A DNA stretch of 64,000 bases from Staphylococcus taiwanensis (GCA_020544305.1 CP058667.1:1550001-1614000); one strand, 5' to 3'. Shown: positions 28,091 to 38,890, numbered from the stretch's first letter. Program-made: numbers and translations. Notes: generated by a model from the sequence alone, not told the origin.

Positions 28091-30745
28091 CTATTTTATT
28101 TGATTTTGTAATTCACTTAATTTTAATAGTGCTTCAATAGGAGTCATATTAGAGATATTCAGATTTTTAATTATTTCTTCAATTTCACTAACTGTTGAAT
28201 CTGATTCAAATAAGTTAAAACTTGCCTGTTCAAATTCATTAGAATTCGTTTTTTCTTTATTGTTTTGCATATTACTTAATTCATTTGAATTATCAATGGC
28301 ATTAGCAACCGCTTCATTATTGATTTCTTGAGTTGGTACAGACTCAGTAACAGTAGATTTTTTAATATTTAATGAATTACTATTAGTATCTTCAAAAGCA
28401 TTTAGAATCACTTGCGCTCTTGAAATAACTTTTTCAGGTAAATCAGCTAGTTTAGCTACTTGAATACCATAGCTATCATCTACTGCCCCATCCTTAACCT
28501 TGTGTAAGAAGATTAATTCCCCTTTAAATTCATCTGCAGCTACGTGCACATTCTTCAAGCAATCCAATTCTTGATCTAAAGATGTTAGTTCATGATAGTG
28601 TGTGGAGAATAACGTCTTGGCATGAGACGTTTGCGCTACATATTCAATCATTGCTTGAGCCAATGCCAAGCCATCATACGTAGAGGTACCTCTACCAATT
28701 TCATCGAATATAATCAAGCTATCTTCAGTTGCATAAGTCAATGCTTTTTGAGCTTCTAACATTTCTACCATAAATGTACTTTTACCTGATACTAAGTCAT
28801 CAGCAGCACCTATTCTTGTAAAGATTTGATCAAATATTGGTAATGTTGCTGCATCACAAGGAACATAAGCACCCATTTGTGCCATAATACTAATGATTGC
28901 AACTTGTCTCATATATGTTGATTTACCTGACATGTTTGGTCCAGTTATTAGGTAAATAAAATTATTTTGATTAAGTGTACAATCGTTTGGTACATAATCA
29001 TTATAATCCATTACTCTCTCTACAACCGGATGACGAGAATTTTTCAATTCTAATGTTTTATCATCACTAAATTCAGGTCTAACATAATTGTATTTTTGAG
29101 CGATTTCTGCAAAACTTTGCAAACAATCTAATTCTGAAATAATCTTAGCCTGCTTCTGTAATCTTTCAGTATAAGATTTTATATGTTCTCTAAGACGCAC
29201 AAATAATTGATATTCTAATTCGACTGCTTTATCTTCTGCACCAAGAATAATATCTTCTTTTTCTTTAAGTTCGTCTGTAATAAAACGTTCTGCATTAGAT
29301 AATGTTTGTTTACGGTGATAACCGAATTCATTAGGTTCAAAGCCCTGAAGATTTGCTCGAGTAATTTCGATAAAGTAACCAAATACTTTATTAAAACTTA
29401 TCTTAAGTGATTTAATACCAGTACGTTCTCTTTCTTTCGCCTGTAATTGAGCTAACCAGTCTTTCCCATTTTTAGATGCTTCGGTATATTCATCTAATTG
29501 CTTACTAAAACCCGATTTAAATAACCCACCATCTTTAACAGATATAGGAGGTTCTTCTACTAAACTATCCTCTAATACTTTCAGTAAATCTTCTAATGGT
29601 TCTAATTCATTAAATTGATTCGTTGCTACATCATCCATATTATTAAGCAAAGCTTTAATATTAGGAATTTCTGAAATTGAATGTTTAAGTTGTATCAAAT
29701 CACGTGCATTTACATTTCCATAACTAACTCGTCCAACTAATCTTTCAATATCATATACTTGGTTTAAATAACCTCTTAATGTATCTCTTTCTATGAAATT
29801 ATTGATGAATAACTCTACAATTTCTAATCTTTCATCAATTTTTTCTTTATGAATCAATGGTCTATCAATCCATTGTTTTAAACGACGTGCACCCATTGGC
29901 GTTTTAGTCTCATCCATCAACCATAATAGCGTGCCTTTTTTCGATTTAAGCCTAATGCTTTCCGTCAATTCTAGATTTCTTTTAGCGTAGTAATCCATTT
30001 TCATAAAATCTATTGCCGCATAAGTAATTACATCTTCAATATGAGATAAGTCACGCTTTTGAGTGTGATAAATGTAATCTAATAACAATTGAGTAGCTTG
30101 AAAAGTATCATTATTATTTAGATGATTTACATCATATGTTGCATCAGATATTTCTTCTCTAACTGTAATTGTCTCAGTTGTTAGAGAGATTTGTTTTTTT
30201 ATATCTTCATCAATTTCTTGATTTACTACGATTTCATTAGGATTTATCGTTATTATTTCGTTGATTAAAGTACTTTCTTCTTCGAAATGAGTTGTTTTAA
30301 GCTCACCAGTTGAAATGTCACAATAACTTAACGCATAGGTTTTATCATTACGAATAAAACTAAGAATATAGTTATTCTGATTTTCATCCATGCCTCCCTG
30401 TTCCATTACTGTTCCAGGTGTAACAACTCTCACTACTTCTCTTTTCACCATGCCTTTTGTTTGTTTTGGATCTTCCATTTGTTCACAAATGGCTACTTTA
30501 TAACCATTATTTATAAGAGTTTCAATATAGCTATTTGCTGAATGATATGGCACGCCGCACATAGGTATTGGATTTTCTTTTTTAGCATCTCTCTTAGTTA
30601 AAGTTATTTCTAAAATTCTTGAAGCTACTTTTGCATCTTCATTGAACATTTCATAGAAATCACCCAATCTAAAAAACAATAGACAATCTTGATATTGCGA
30701 TTTTATTTTTAAATATTGTTGCATCATCGGTGTCGTATTCGACAT
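28091..30745 (-). CDS. mutS: DNA mismatch repair protein MutS
   Basis: An 884-residue mismatch sensor. The mismatch-contact motif F-x-E is in RLGDFYEMF near residue 30; the C-terminal ATPase has [14 protein letters not shown] (P-loop), [15 protein letters not shown] (Walker B) and STHYHEL. A poorly conserved Ser/Asn-rich stretch (~790-850) precedes the final helix-turn-helix. Heads the mutS-mutL-glpP run. Confidence 0.98.
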   Translation of the reverse strand: MSNTTPMMQQYLKIKSQYQDCLLFFRLGDFYEMFNEDAKVASRILEITLTKRDAKKENPIPMCGVPYHSANSYIETLINNGYKVAICEQMEDPKQTKGMVKREVVRVVTPGTVMEQGGMDENQNNYILSFIRNDKTYALSYCDISTGELKTTHFEEESTLINEIITINPNEIVVNQEIDEDIKKQISLTTETITVREEISDATYDVNHLNNNDTFQATQLLLDYIYHTQKRDLSHIEDVITYAAIDFMKMDYYAKRNLELTESIRLKSKKGTLLWLMDETKTPMGARRLKQWIDRPLIHKEKIDERLEIVELFINNFIERDTLRGYLNQVYDIERLVGRVSYGNVNARDLIQLKHSISEIPNIKALLNNMDDVATNQFNELEPLEDLLKVLEDSLVEEPPISVKDGGLFKSGFSKQLDEYTEASKNGKDWLAQLQAKERERTGIKSLKISFNKVFGYFIEITRANLQGFEPNEFGYHRKQTLSNAERFITDELKEKEDIILGAEDKAVELEYQLFVRLREHIKSYTERLQKQAKIISELDCLQSFAEIAQKYNYVRPEFSDDKTLELKNSRHPVVERVMDYNDYVPNDCTLNQNNFIYLITGPNMSGKSTYMRQVAIISIMAQMGAYVPCDAATLPIFDQIFTRIGAADDLVSGKSTFMVEMLEAQKALTYATEDSLIIFDEIGRGTSTYDGLALAQAMIEYVAQTSHAKTLFSTHYHELTSLDQELDCLKNVHVAADEFKGELIFLHKVKDGAVDDSYGIQVAKLADLPEKVISRAQVILNAFEDTNSNSLNIKKSTVTESVPTQEINNEAVANAIDNSNELSNMQNNKEKTNSNEFEQASFNLFESDSTVSEIEEIIKNLNISNMTPIEALLKLSELQNQIK

Positions 30746-30884
30746 ATTTTCACAACCTTACTAAATTTTTCCAATTTTTACGTACTTTTTAACTAATACA
30801 TTTTAACATAACTCGTTCATCGACGCTCGTCACTCAACATGTAATCATTCTTCTGCTATTAATTGACGATTGCTATAAAAACAA

Positions 30885-30955
30885 AAAGATTATTATTTCA
30901 AACAATAATGTAAAACATGAAATGTTTTAAACACATACTGAGAAATAATAATCCT
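30885..30955 (-). terminator. thiW terminator, large hairpin
   Basis: The arms AAGATTATTATTTC and GAAATAATAATC enclose a loop with a nested AAAACAT/ATGTTTT pair. On the minus strand it is followed by TTTTTGTTTTTAT. Confidence 0.75.
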
Positions 30956-30980
30956 TATGATTTTTAAATAACGCTTTATG

Positions 30981-31472
30981 CTATATTTTAAATTTATCTA
31001 GTAAACCTCGTCTTTTTAAGATAATTAATAAAAAGTAACTAATGCCAGCACCTATGAAACTTGAAACGATAAATGCAAGCATTAATGGTTTTACAAAGAA
31101 ATTTTGCATTCCTATTATCCATGCTACTGGAATACATAATAAACTACCTATAATACCAGTACCTATAACCTCACCAATAGCAGCCATAAAAATATGTTTT
31201 CTATAAATGTAAAAAGCACTTGCTAACAGTACACCTATCATACTTCCTGGGAAAGCAAAAAAGCTTCCAGTTCCAAATGCATTTCTTATAATAGAAGATA
31301 TGAATGCCTGAGCCAATCCATACCAAGGACCGACAAACACTGCACATAATACATTAACAAAATGTTGAATTGGTGCAGCTTTAACGGGTCCTAAAGGAAT
31401 TACGATTAAGCTACTAAATACAACATTAAAAGCTATTAATAAAGCTGTAAGGGTAAGTTTTTTAGTATTCAT
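30981..31472 (-). CDS. thiW: ThiW-like S component of an ECF vitamin transporter
   Basis: A 163-residue membrane protein with about five or six helices. The N-terminal segment LTLTALLIAFNVVFS and the PLGPVKAAPIQHFVNVLCAVFVGPWYGLAQAFISS block are typical of the ThiW family, substrate-binding units of energy-coupling-factor transporters thought to import a thiamine precursor. Its ATG, behind AAAGGAT, starts just beyond the ricA stop, so it is co-transcribed with miaB and ricA. The shared ATPase/T units must be encoded elsewhere. Confidence 0.82.
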   Translation of the reverse strand: MNTKKLTLTALLIAFNVVFSSLIVIPLGPVKAAPIQHFVNVLCAVFVGPWYGLAQAFISSIIRNAFGTGSFFAFPGSMIGVLLASAFYIYRKHIFMAAIGEVIGTGIIGSLLCIPVAWIIGMQNFFVKPLMLAFIVSSFIGAGISYFLLIILKRRGLLDKFKI

Positions 31473-31489
31473 GGTCTTAATCCTTTCTA

Positions 31490-31855
31490 TCAATCCTCGT
31501 GTTCATTTTCATTATGTTCATTTAATCTGTTTTCCATTGTACTTACCATCATTTGTAAGAAGTCATTAGCCTCATATTGAGCTGATCGAAATTCTTCAAC
31601 TATAGGAAGTTCGTTAATTTCATTTTCTAATGATTGGATTTCGCTTTCTGATTGTTGATAAGCTTGTTGTTTACCGTAGTTTTGAAAATTCACAGATTGC
31701 TTTTGTTGTTTTTTTAATTTTTTCATCTTCATTTCAATCGTTTGATTTTCATGAATTTGTTTCTCAACACTTTGATATGATTTAATAATTTCTAGATTTT
31801 TTATATTATGCGAAAGTTTTTCAGTTTGATTTAGTATTTCCTCTTTACTATACAT
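31490..31855 (-). CDS. ricA: RicA (YmcA) family regulator protein
   Basis: A 121-residue, mostly helical DUF964/Com_YlbF protein. In Bacillus RicA (YmcA) forms the RicAFT complex with YlbF and YaaT, which binds iron-sulfur clusters and helps RNase Y process mRNAs. It starts one base after miaB, matching the widespread miaB-ricA pair. No cysteine is seen in the visible sequence. Confidence 0.88.
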   Translation of the reverse strand: MYSKEEILNQTEKLSHNIKNLEIIKSYQSVEKQIHENQTIEMKMKKLKKQQKQSVNFQNYGKQQAYQQSESEIQSLENEINELPIVEEFRSAQYEANDFLQMMVSTMENRLNEHNENEHED

Positions 31856-31856
31856 T

Positions 31857-33398
31857 TTAATTAGTCACCATTATGTTATGGAATTCTTTAAAAGTTCCAT
31901 TAAGAGAATATTGTTTTGCCTCATCAATTTTAACATTAACTAATTGACCAATTGCTTCTTTTGGTCCTTTAAAGTTTACTAATTTATTTTTTTCAGTATA
32001 TCCAGCAAGTACAGTGTCATCTTTTTTACTTACACCTTCACATAATACAGTAACAGTTTCCCCTGCATACTGTTTCATTGCGACTTCAGAATATTGTCCA
32101 ACTTTTTTATTTAATCTTTGTAAACGTTCCTTTTTAACATTTTCAGGTACATTGTCTTTCATCTTAGCGGCTGGTGTACCATCTCTTTGTGAATATAAAT
32201 AAGTATAGGCATGTTCAAATTGAACTTCATCGTAAAGAGATAGTGTTTCTTCAAACTGTTCTTCAGTTTCATTTGGGTATCCGACAATAATATCCGTTGT
32301 TAATGCTACATTAGGTATTGCATTTTTAATTCTACTTACAAGATCTAAATAGCTCTCTCTCGTATATTTACGTCCCATAATTTTTAATACAGCATTATTT
32401 CCTGATTGCACCGGCAGATGAATGTGAGGAACAATATTGCCACCTTTAGCAATTACTTCAATCATTCGATCAGTAAAGTCCCATGGATGACTCGTAGTAA
32501 AACGAACACGTGGAATATCTATTTTAGAAATATCTTCTAATAAATCGCCAAGTCCATATTCTAATCCTTTAATATCTTTACCATACGAGTTAACATTTTG
32601 GCCTAATAAAGTAATTTCTTTATAACCGTCCCGTGCTAGGCCTCTAACCTCTTCAATAATATCTTCGGGTCTACGGCTACGTTCCTTACCTCTAGTAAAA
32701 GGTACAATACAATAGGTGCAGAATTTATCGCAACCATACATGATGTTCACCCATGCTTTAGTGCTACCTTCACGAACTTTTGGTAAATTTTCAATCACAT
32801 CGCCTTCTTTAGACCACACTTCAACTACCATTGCCTTAGAAAGGTAAGCTTCTTCCAAAATTTCTGGTAATTTGTGAATATTATGTGTTCCAAAAATCAT
32901 ATCAACATTTTGGTAAGATTTTAAAATTTTATTTACTACTGATTCTTCTTGAGACATACAGCCACAAACACCAATTAATGCTTCTGGTCTATTCTTTTTA
33001 AGATGCTTTAAATTACCTATTTCACTGAACACTTTATTTTCAGCATTTTCTCGGATAGCGCAAGTATTTATTAAAATTACATCCGCTTCGTTAATATCAT
33101 CGGTTGCAGTATAATCTAACGCTTGTAAAATTCCAGCCATTACTTCTGTATCATGGGCATTCATTTGGCAACCATACGTTTTGATTAAAAATGTACGACC
33201 CTTTCCCATACCTTGATATTTATCTTCGATATGAAAATCATGCTTATAATTAATATCTTGTTTCCCACGTTTACGTGCTTCCTTTAAGCTTGGGGGTTGG
33301 TAAACTTTTTCAAAATATTTACTATAATCTTTTTCTACTTTTTTATCACGTTCATCTAAAATATTTATCGTACCAGCTTTTCTTTGCTCTTCATTCAC
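31857..33398 (-). CDS. miaB: tRNA-2-methylthio-N6-dimethylallyladenosine synthase
   Basis: A 513-residue radical-SAM methylthiotransferase that acts on the base made by MiaA. N-terminal UPF0004 domain with [11 protein letters not shown]; radical-SAM cysteines in [10 protein letters not shown]-terminal TRAM domain (~445-510). GTG start behind AAAGGAA. First gene of miaB-ricA-thiW. Confidence 0.97.
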   Translation of the reverse strand: MNEEQRKAGTINILDERDKKVEKDYSKYFEKVYQPPSLKEARKRGKQDINYKHDFHIEDKYQGMGKGRTFLIKTYGCQMNAHDTEVMAGILQALDYTATDDINEADVILINTCAIRENAENKVFSEIGNLKHLKKNRPEALIGVCGCMSQEESVVNKILKSYQNVDMIFGTHNIHKLPEILEEAYLSKAMVVEVWSKEGDVIENLPKVREGSTKAWVNIMYGCDKFCTYCIVPFTRGKERSRRPEDIIEEVRGLARDGYKEITLLGQNVNSYGKDIKGLEYGLGDLLEDISKIDIPRVRFTTSHPWDFTDRMIEVIAKGGNIVPHIHLPVQSGNNAVLKIMGRKYTRESYLDLVSRIKNAIPNVALTTDIIVGYPNETEEQFEETLSLYDEVQFEHAYTYLYSQRDGTPAAKMKDNVPENVKKERLQRLNKKVGQYSEVAMKQYAGETVTVLCEGVSKKDDTVLAGYTEKNKLVNFKGPKEAIGQLVNVKIDEAKQYSLNGTFKEFHNIMVTN

Positions 33399-33611
33399 TT
33401 TTAAAAATTCCTTTCTATATGCCCTTATATCATTAGTACATTATATTAAAGTTAGCCATAAAGTGCAAAAAGAGTTGAAATTTCGAACAAAATTTATATT
33501 CATATTACTATATTTATTAATAATAACAATATAAATGGCTACTCTATTTAATTAATTACGATTACATGTAAGAAAGTGACAACATTGAATTACATTTTTA
33601 GGTATTAAAAA

Positions 33612-33640
33612 AGGAGCACAATTTGATTTGCACTCCTCTA
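33612..33640 (-). terminator. Terminator of thiamine-binding protein gene
   Basis: On the minus strand AGGAGTGCAAATCAAATTGTGCTCCT, described as arms AGGAG/CTCCT with two internal mismatches, followed by TTTTTTA. Confidence 0.65.
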
Positions 33641-33645
33641 AATAT

Positions 33646-33942
33646 TTATGCCTCGTCATATTTACCAGTTAAGGTTTCAATCGTAATGCCTTCGGGTACA
33701 TGATAAAACTTAACTTGGCTAATAATGCTAGGACACTCTAATTCAACCATTCTCTCATTTAATTTTTGAATTAAAATCAAACACTCACTCATATCACCTT
33801 GAACTGTTGTTTCAAGTGGTCCTACTCTAAAGTGAAGTCCCGATTCATCAATTACTTTAATTGCCTCATCAACAAAAGGAATAACATCTTCATTATTTGG
33901 TGTTTTAGGAACAATTTGAATACTCATTAACGTATCTTGCAT
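33646..33942 (-). CDS. MTH1187/YqgV-type thiamine-binding protein
   Basis: A 98-residue DUF77 protein with ferredoxin-like fold (SIQIVPKTPNNEDVIPFVDEAI..., GPLETTVQGD). Members of this family bind thiamine or related compounds; their role is unclear. ATG was chosen behind GAGGTGG at correct spacing; a TTG five codons earlier overlaps that site. Lies between the poly-gamma-glutamate hydrolase-like gene and miaB, near the TPP-dependent KorB and ThiW. Confidence 0.82.
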   Translation of the reverse strand: MQDTLMSIQIVPKTPNNEDVIPFVDEAIKVIDESGLHFRVGPLETTVQGDMSECLILIQKLNERMVELECPSIISQVKFYHVPEGITIETLTGKYDEA

Positions 33943-34010
33943 AAATAACCACCTCAATAATCTTTTACTAACACTATTTTAACATTATCATTTTAAAAAT
34001 TCTGAGTTAA

Positions 34011-34628
34011 TTAAATATTATTTATTGCATTATTTATAGCTTTTCCAAATTCATACATTGTTTCATCCCAGTTTGATGAATCTAATCTACTTTTCCGATT
34101 ATATCTTTCGTTTTTAAACAATGATTGTCTTAACTTAGAAGTAAGTTCTAATTGAACGCCCGCACCATTTATTGTGCAATTTACTATATTATTATCTTGT
34201 GCCCCCGCCATATTGCTAGGAGCGTCTTGAACATTGATTTCAATTTTATTTAGTTGTTTAGAAATTTCACTCTTTAATTCATTATCTTTACCACCTACAT
34301 ATACAACTGCTTCATCGCCTTGACACCCATGCACGGTTATTGCTCTGTAACTCTCATTTACTAAATTCATAGCTATTTCATTATCATACTTTATAGATGT
34401 CACATGTAATTCGTTATTCCCTTTTTTTCGAATACCATTAAACGCAAAATAATTAAAATGTCCCTCATTGGCAATTACATTTGCAAGTTCAGTAGTGCCT
34501 GGCTCAATGCCTCCCCCATGAATAGCTAATACTGTCACTTCACTATTTCTATTCTCAGTAACTATTTCCCAATCTTCATTTTCAGCAGTTTCAGTTTCTA
34601 ATTTTTGCATTGAATTATATTTATCCAT
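34011..34628 (-). CDS. Poly-gamma-glutamate hydrolase-like zinc peptidase
   Basis: A 205-residue protein of the PghP/YjqB family, described in phages and bacteria as zinc enzymes that cut gamma-glutamyl chains. The metal ligands are likely in VLAIHGGGIEPGTTELA (His and Glu), with a later His in AITVHGCQGDEAVVYVGG; GAGVQLELTSKLRQSL carries the catalytic Glu of the carboxypeptidase fold. No signal peptide is evident, so it appears cytosolic, as the phage enzymes are before lysis. ATG is behind GTGAGG. It stands alone between korB and the thiamine-binding gene, where many staphylococci have nothing, which suggests acquisition. Confidence 0.8.
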   Translation of the reverse strand: MDKYNSMQKLETETAENEDWEIVTENRNSEVTVLAIHGGGIEPGTTELANVIANEGHFNYFAFNGIRKKGNNELHVTSIKYDNEIAMNLVNESYRAITVHGCQGDEAVVYVGGKDNELKSEISKQLNKIEINVQDAPSNMAGAQDNNIVNCTINGAGVQLELTSKLRQSLFKNERYNRKSRLDSSNWDETMYEFGKAINNAINNI

Positions 34629-34799
34629 TTTATGCCTCACTTTTTTATTTTTAAATTTTATTCCCTTATAGTTTAATTTAAAAAGTAATTAACGACCTTT
34701 TAACAAAAATTACTAAATTTTAAAACTCTAATTTTTTATATTAGTTACATAAACAAATCAGTAATACTCACTCTTTATTAGTCTTTAATATCAAAAAAT

Positions 34800-34836
34800 C
34801 ACTCTCAAATATTAAATATTTGAGAGTGACTAATGT
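34800..34836 (-). terminator. korAB terminator
   Basis: A perfect stem CACTCTCAAATATT/AATATTTGAGAGTG with T-run (ATTTTTTG on the minus strand just beyond 34800), 14 bases after korB. Confidence 0.88.
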
Positions 34837-34841
34837 TTATA

Positions 34842-35708
34842 TTATACAAATTGTGCAGTTAGATTATTAAAGTCTTCTTCTGAAATATGAATATCACGCT
34901 TAGCTAACGCACTTTCATTTAATTCATCAATTTGTGATTCATATGATGGAGTTTCAGTATCTTGATAAACGATTCCCTTAACTAATGATTCATGATCTAA
35001 TACCGTTCTCATAGCTAATTGTTTATCAGTAGGATCATAATCTTCAATTTCATCTATACTAGTGAGATGTTCTTTAAACCAATCATAAGTATTAATTTTA
35101 TTATACGTTACACATGGTGAGAACACATTTACAAATGAAAATCCATCATGATTTATTGCATCTTCAATTAATTTAGTTAGAGCTTTAATATCACTTGAAA
35201 ATCCTTGTGCTACAAAAGTAGCTCCTGATGATAATGCCAATTCTAATGGCGCTACATTTTTCTCAATATTTCCTTTAGGTGTTGACTTAGTGACAAAACC
35301 AACAGCTGACGACGGTGATGTTTGACCTTTAGTTAAACCATAAATTTGGTTATCCATAACAATATAAGTCATGTTCATGTTACGACGTAAAGCATGAATG
35401 GTATGTCCCATTCCAATAGCGTAACCATCACCATCTCCTCCTGAAGCAATGACAGTTAAATCTTTGTTTGCCATTTTAACACCTTGAGCTAATGGTAAGG
35501 CACGTCCATGAATGCCGTGTACGCCATAAGAATTAATATAGCCTGATAATCTGCCTGAACATCCAATACCAGTTATAATAGCAACTTCTTCTGGTTCAAG
35601 CCCTACATTAGCTGCTGCTTTTTGAATTGCAGCTTGGACAGAGAAATCTCCACATCCTGGACACCAGTTTGGCTTAACATTATTACGAAAGTCTTTAAAT
35701 GTAGCCAA
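34842..35708 (-). CDS. korB: 2-oxoacid:ferredoxin oxidoreductase, beta subunit
   Basis: A 288-residue TPP-binding subunit. WCPGCGDF near residue 16 and GIGCSGR bind the cofactor region; ASGGDGDGYAIGMGH holds the TPP/Mg motif. With KorA it would convert 2-oxoglutarate (or another 2-oxoacid) and CoA to the acyl-CoA with ferredoxin reduction. Begins at TTG directly after korA's stop, with AAGGAG inside the korA end. Confidence 0.93.
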   Translation of the reverse strand: MATFKDFRNNVKPNWCPGCGDFSVQAAIQKAAANVGLEPEEVAIITGIGCSGRLSGYINSYGVHGIHGRALPLAQGVKMANKDLTVIASGGDGDGYAIGMGHTIHALRRNMNMTYIVMDNQIYGLTKGQTSPSSAVGFVTKSTPKGNIEKNVAPLELALSSGATFVAQGFSSDIKALTKLIEDAINHDGFSFVNVFSPCVTYNKINTYDWFKEHLTSIDEIEDYDPTDKQLAMRTVLDHESLVKGIVYQDTETPSYESQIDELNESALAKRDIHISEEDFNNLTAQFV

Positions 35709-37469
35709 TTATACCAACTCCTTAATTTCTTTTACTACTTCTTGGCCTTTTTCTTCTATTTCATATGGTAAAAATGGCGTACCATCATATTTAGTTTGAT
35801 TAACTAACTTTTCTTGTATGTTAGTATTCATTTTTAGAATATTTGATAACTGACCTTGATAGTTATGTTCTACTACAACTACTTTTGATGATTTATTAAT
35901 AGCATCTTGTATTAAATCTTTAGGTAATGGGTGCAATTGGCGAATTTGCATTGTATTTACTTTAATGCCTTGGTTATTAAGTCTATCTGCACCTTCTTGA
36001 ATTGCACCTTTGCTTGAAATGAAGCCAATAAATAAGATATCTGCTTCTTCATGATTTTCTTTTAATTCAATTGGATTTTGAATAAGTAAATTTGCAGTTT
36101 TACTCATACGTTTCTCCATTTGTTGACGTCTATTTTCTGCAGCTTCACTTGGTTTACCTTCTTCATTATGTTCAACACCAGTTACGTGGTGAATGCCACC
36201 TTTAACACCTGGAATAGGTCTTGGTGAAACGCCATTACCTGTTAAAGCGTATCTTCTAAAGTATTGCTTATCGTCTTCTTCGCGTTCAATATCTGATTGT
36301 AATAACTTACCACGATTGATTTGAATTTTATTATAATCAAGATTTTTTACAGTTTGTTTACCTAATGATAATTGTAAATCACTTAATATTATCACTGGAC
36401 ATTGATATTCTTCTGCTAAATTAAATGCTTCCATAGTTAAATAGAACGCATCTTCAGCATCAGTAGGTGCAACTACAATTTTTGGAATATCACCATGCGT
36501 ACCATATATCATCTGCATTAAATCAGATTGCTCTTGTTTAGTAGGTAAACCTGTAGATGGCCCCCCACGTTGCGTATTAATAATTACTAATGGTGTTTCA
36601 GTCATTCCTGAAAGTCCTATTGCTTCCATCATAAGTGATAAACCTGGGCCAGCACTAGCTGTAAATGCTCGAACACCAGCATAATTAGCTCCAATAGTCA
36701 TATTAGCAGCAGCTATTTCATCTTCAGTCTGAACAACTGTACCACCTACTTTAGGCACATTAGCAATCATGTATTCCATAATTTCAGATGCAGGCGTAAT
36801 AGGATAAGCAGCCATAAATCTAGACCCTGCAGAAATCGCACCTAATCCAATTGCATCATTACCAATCATATATAAATGTGGCGATTCATTATTCGCTTCT
36901 AATTTAAAATCACCTTCAACATCTGATAATTGTTCTTTCATTAAATTGTATCCTTCATTTAATGCTTGAATATTCATTTCAACAACTTTATCGCCTTTTT
37001 TAATGAACATATTAGTGATTAAATCTTCAAATGTAGTTGTATCTAAATCCATAATTGCACATGTTGCACCGACTGCAACCATATTCTTCATTAATGCTGT
37101 ACCTAATTCTTTTGCAGTACTAGTAAACGGTAATTCTATTAGTTGTGCACGATAATCTTCTGGTTTGTTAGGCTTTGCTTTAGCATCAGCAATAATAATA
37201 CTATCTTTTCTCATTTCATGATGGTTTAACTCAATCGTTTCTTGATCAAATGCGACTAAAATATCTAAATCATCACTAATCGCGTGTACCGGTGATGTAG
37301 ATACTCTGATTTTATTATTAGTATGGCCACCTTTAATACGACTTGAAAAATGTCTATAGCCATATAGATAATAACCTTTACGATTCATTGCTGTGGCGAA
37401 GATTTCTCCTGTTGATTCAATACCTTCACCTTGTTGTCCGCCCACTTTCCATGATATCTGTGATTTCAT
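35709..37469 (-). CDS. korA: 2-oxoacid:ferredoxin oxidoreductase, alpha (fused gamma-alpha) subunit
   Basis: A 586-residue subunit. The N-terminal gamma domain (KVGGQQGEGIESTGEIFATAMNRKGYY) is fused to the alpha domain starting about residue 200 (AAYPITPASEIMEYM). No 4Fe-4S ferredoxin-type cluster motif is visible, as usual for this two-subunit form. ATG behind CAGGAGG. Transcribed with korB. Confidence 0.93.
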   Translation of the reverse strand: MKSQISWKVGGQQGEGIESTGEIFATAMNRKGYYLYGYRHFSSRIKGGHTNNKIRVSTSPVHAISDDLDILVAFDQETIELNHHEMRKDSIIIADAKAKPNKPEDYRAQLIELPFTSTAKELGTALMKNMVAVGATCAIMDLDTTTFEDLITNMFIKKGDKVVEMNIQALNEGYNLMKEQLSDVEGDFKLEANNESPHLYMIGNDAIGLGAISAGSRFMAAYPITPASEIMEYMIANVPKVGGTVVQTEDEIAAANMTIGANYAGVRAFTASAGPGLSLMMEAIGLSGMTETPLVIINTQRGGPSTGLPTKQEQSDLMQMIYGTHGDIPKIVVAPTDAEDAFYLTMEAFNLAEEYQCPVIILSDLQLSLGKQTVKNLDYNKIQINRGKLLQSDIEREEDDKQYFRRYALTGNGVSPRPIPGVKGGIHHVTGVEHNEEGKPSEAAENRRQQMEKRMSKTANLLIQNPIELKENHEEADILFIGFISSKGAIQEGADRLNNQGIKVNTMQIRQLHPLPKDLIQDAINKSSKVVVVEHNYQGQLSNILKMNTNIQEKLVNQTKYDGTPFLPYEIEEKGQEVVKEIKELV

Positions 37470-37625
37470 ATCATAAGCCTCCTGTGGAAATAATTCATAT
37501 TAAATGATAACAAAAATAACCACCGTCTTACTATGTCAACAGTGGCATTTAATTAAATTCATACTAATGGACTATAAAAGTTCATTAAAAAAAGCTAATT
37601 TATAGAACAATAATTGTTTTTTATA

Positions 37626-38420
37626 CTATTTATTAAATGGATGATCGTCATTAATTAAAATTCTTTCTATGTGTTTCGTTTTTCCTTCTTTATCTAAGTC
37701 AATGATAACACCAGAAAGTACACTTCTGCCATCATTTGGCACAACATGACGTTGTGGTAGACTAGTAATAAAACGTTCAATGACCTCGTCACGATTAATA
37801 CCTAATATACCATCATAGTATCCTGTCATACCTACATCTGTTATGTAACCCGTACCGTTAGGTAAAATACGTTCATCAGAAGTTTGAATATGTGTATGTG
37901 TTCCTACCATCACACTTGCTCTTCCATCTAAGTACCAACCCATAGCATTTTTCTCAGATGTTGTTTCAGCGTGAAAGTCAACAAAGATATAGTCCGTTTC
38001 TTTTTTAGCTTCTTCAATTAGCTTATCAGCTTTTTTAAAAGGATCATCAATATCTTGCATGAAAGAACGTCCTTGTAAATTAATAATGGCAAGTTTAATT
38101 TCATTAATTTGAATAAAGCGCATACCTACGCCAGGTGCTTCACTAGGGAAATTGGCTGGTCGTACCATTCTTTTGGCATCATCTATAAAATCATAAATTT
38201 CTCGTTGACCGTATGTATGATTTCCCATAGTCATAAAATCTACGCCATCTCTTAATAATTCTTTATATAATTTTTCTGTTAAACCTTTGCCATGTGCTGC
38301 ATTCTCAGCATTTACAATACTTACAGTTGGCTTATAAGTTTGTTTTATTTTAGGTAAATATTCAGCAATTGCATTTCTGCCTACTTTTCCAACAATATCC
38401 CCTATAAATAATATTCTCAT
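37626..38420 (-). CDS. ymdB: YmdB-family metallophosphoesterase
   Basis: A 264-residue enzyme. Metal-binding motifs GDIVGKVGR, NAENAAHG, GNHTYG, FHAETTSEK and GTHTHIQT are all present. Bacillus YmdB hydrolyses 2',3'-cyclic nucleotides and affects biofilm and motility choice, with the neighbouring RNase Y. ATG after a weak AGGATG site. Confidence 0.92.
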   Translation of the reverse strand: MRILFIGDIVGKVGRNAIAEYLPKIKQTYKPTVSIVNAENAAHGKGLTEKLYKELLRDGVDFMTMGNHTYGQREIYDFIDDAKRMVRPANFPSEAPGVGMRFIQINEIKLAIINLQGRSFMQDIDDPFKKADKLIEEAKKETDYIFVDFHAETTSEKNAMGWYLDGRASVMVGTHTHIQTSDERILPNGTGYITDVGMTGYYDGILGINRDEVIERFITSLPQRHVVPNDGRSVLSGVIIDLDKEGKTKHIERILINDDHPFNK

Positions 38421-38579
38421 TTAATGTTCATCCTCTCATAGAAATAGTTTAATTCATATAAGCTCAGAATAAAAGAGACGATTTAAACTCTTTTAAAAAT
38501 TCTATTTCGCTTTACTTTAGCATGTATACAACATATGTTAAGATAAATTTATAAAATATATAGGAGTTGTAAAAAATAC

Positions 38580-38795
38580 ATGTCAATTAATATTGATCCA
38601 GAAAAGTTTGCAGAATTAGTGGTTAAGTCTAACCCATCTAAATCAGAAGATGCTGAAGATATTGCTAAAGAAAGCTTAGAATTATATATTAACGCTTATC
38701 GTTTGGCAGAAAGATATTCAAACATAGCTACGAATTGTTATGATACAGCAGAAATTATTTCTGAATTAAGAAAGACTGATTTACAACTTAAATAA
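38580..38795 (+). CDS. Conserved small helical protein, unknown function
   Basis: A 71-residue soluble protein (MSINIDPEKFAELV...), predicted mostly helical, rich in Glu/Ser/Ala. TAGGAG lies a little far (12 bases) upstream of ATG. It is the only plus-strand gene between ymdB and rny and has its own terminator. No family recognised. Confidence 0.65.
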   Translation: MSINIDPEKFAELVVKSNPSKSEDAEDIAKESLELYINAYRLAERYSNIATNCYDTAEIISELRKTDLQLK

Positions 38796-38843
38796 TTAAC
38801 ATAATTAAAAGTCATAATAAATAATTTAATAAATATTTGGTAT

Positions 38844-38890
38844 GAGAGTAAGACAGGTATTCTAAACGAAAGCTGTTTTGCTCTTTTTAT
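38844..38890 (+). terminator. Terminator after the 71-residue protein gene
   Basis: GAGTAAGACAG pairs with CTGTTTTGCTC (one G-U pair), followed by TTTTTATTTT. Confidence 0.75.
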
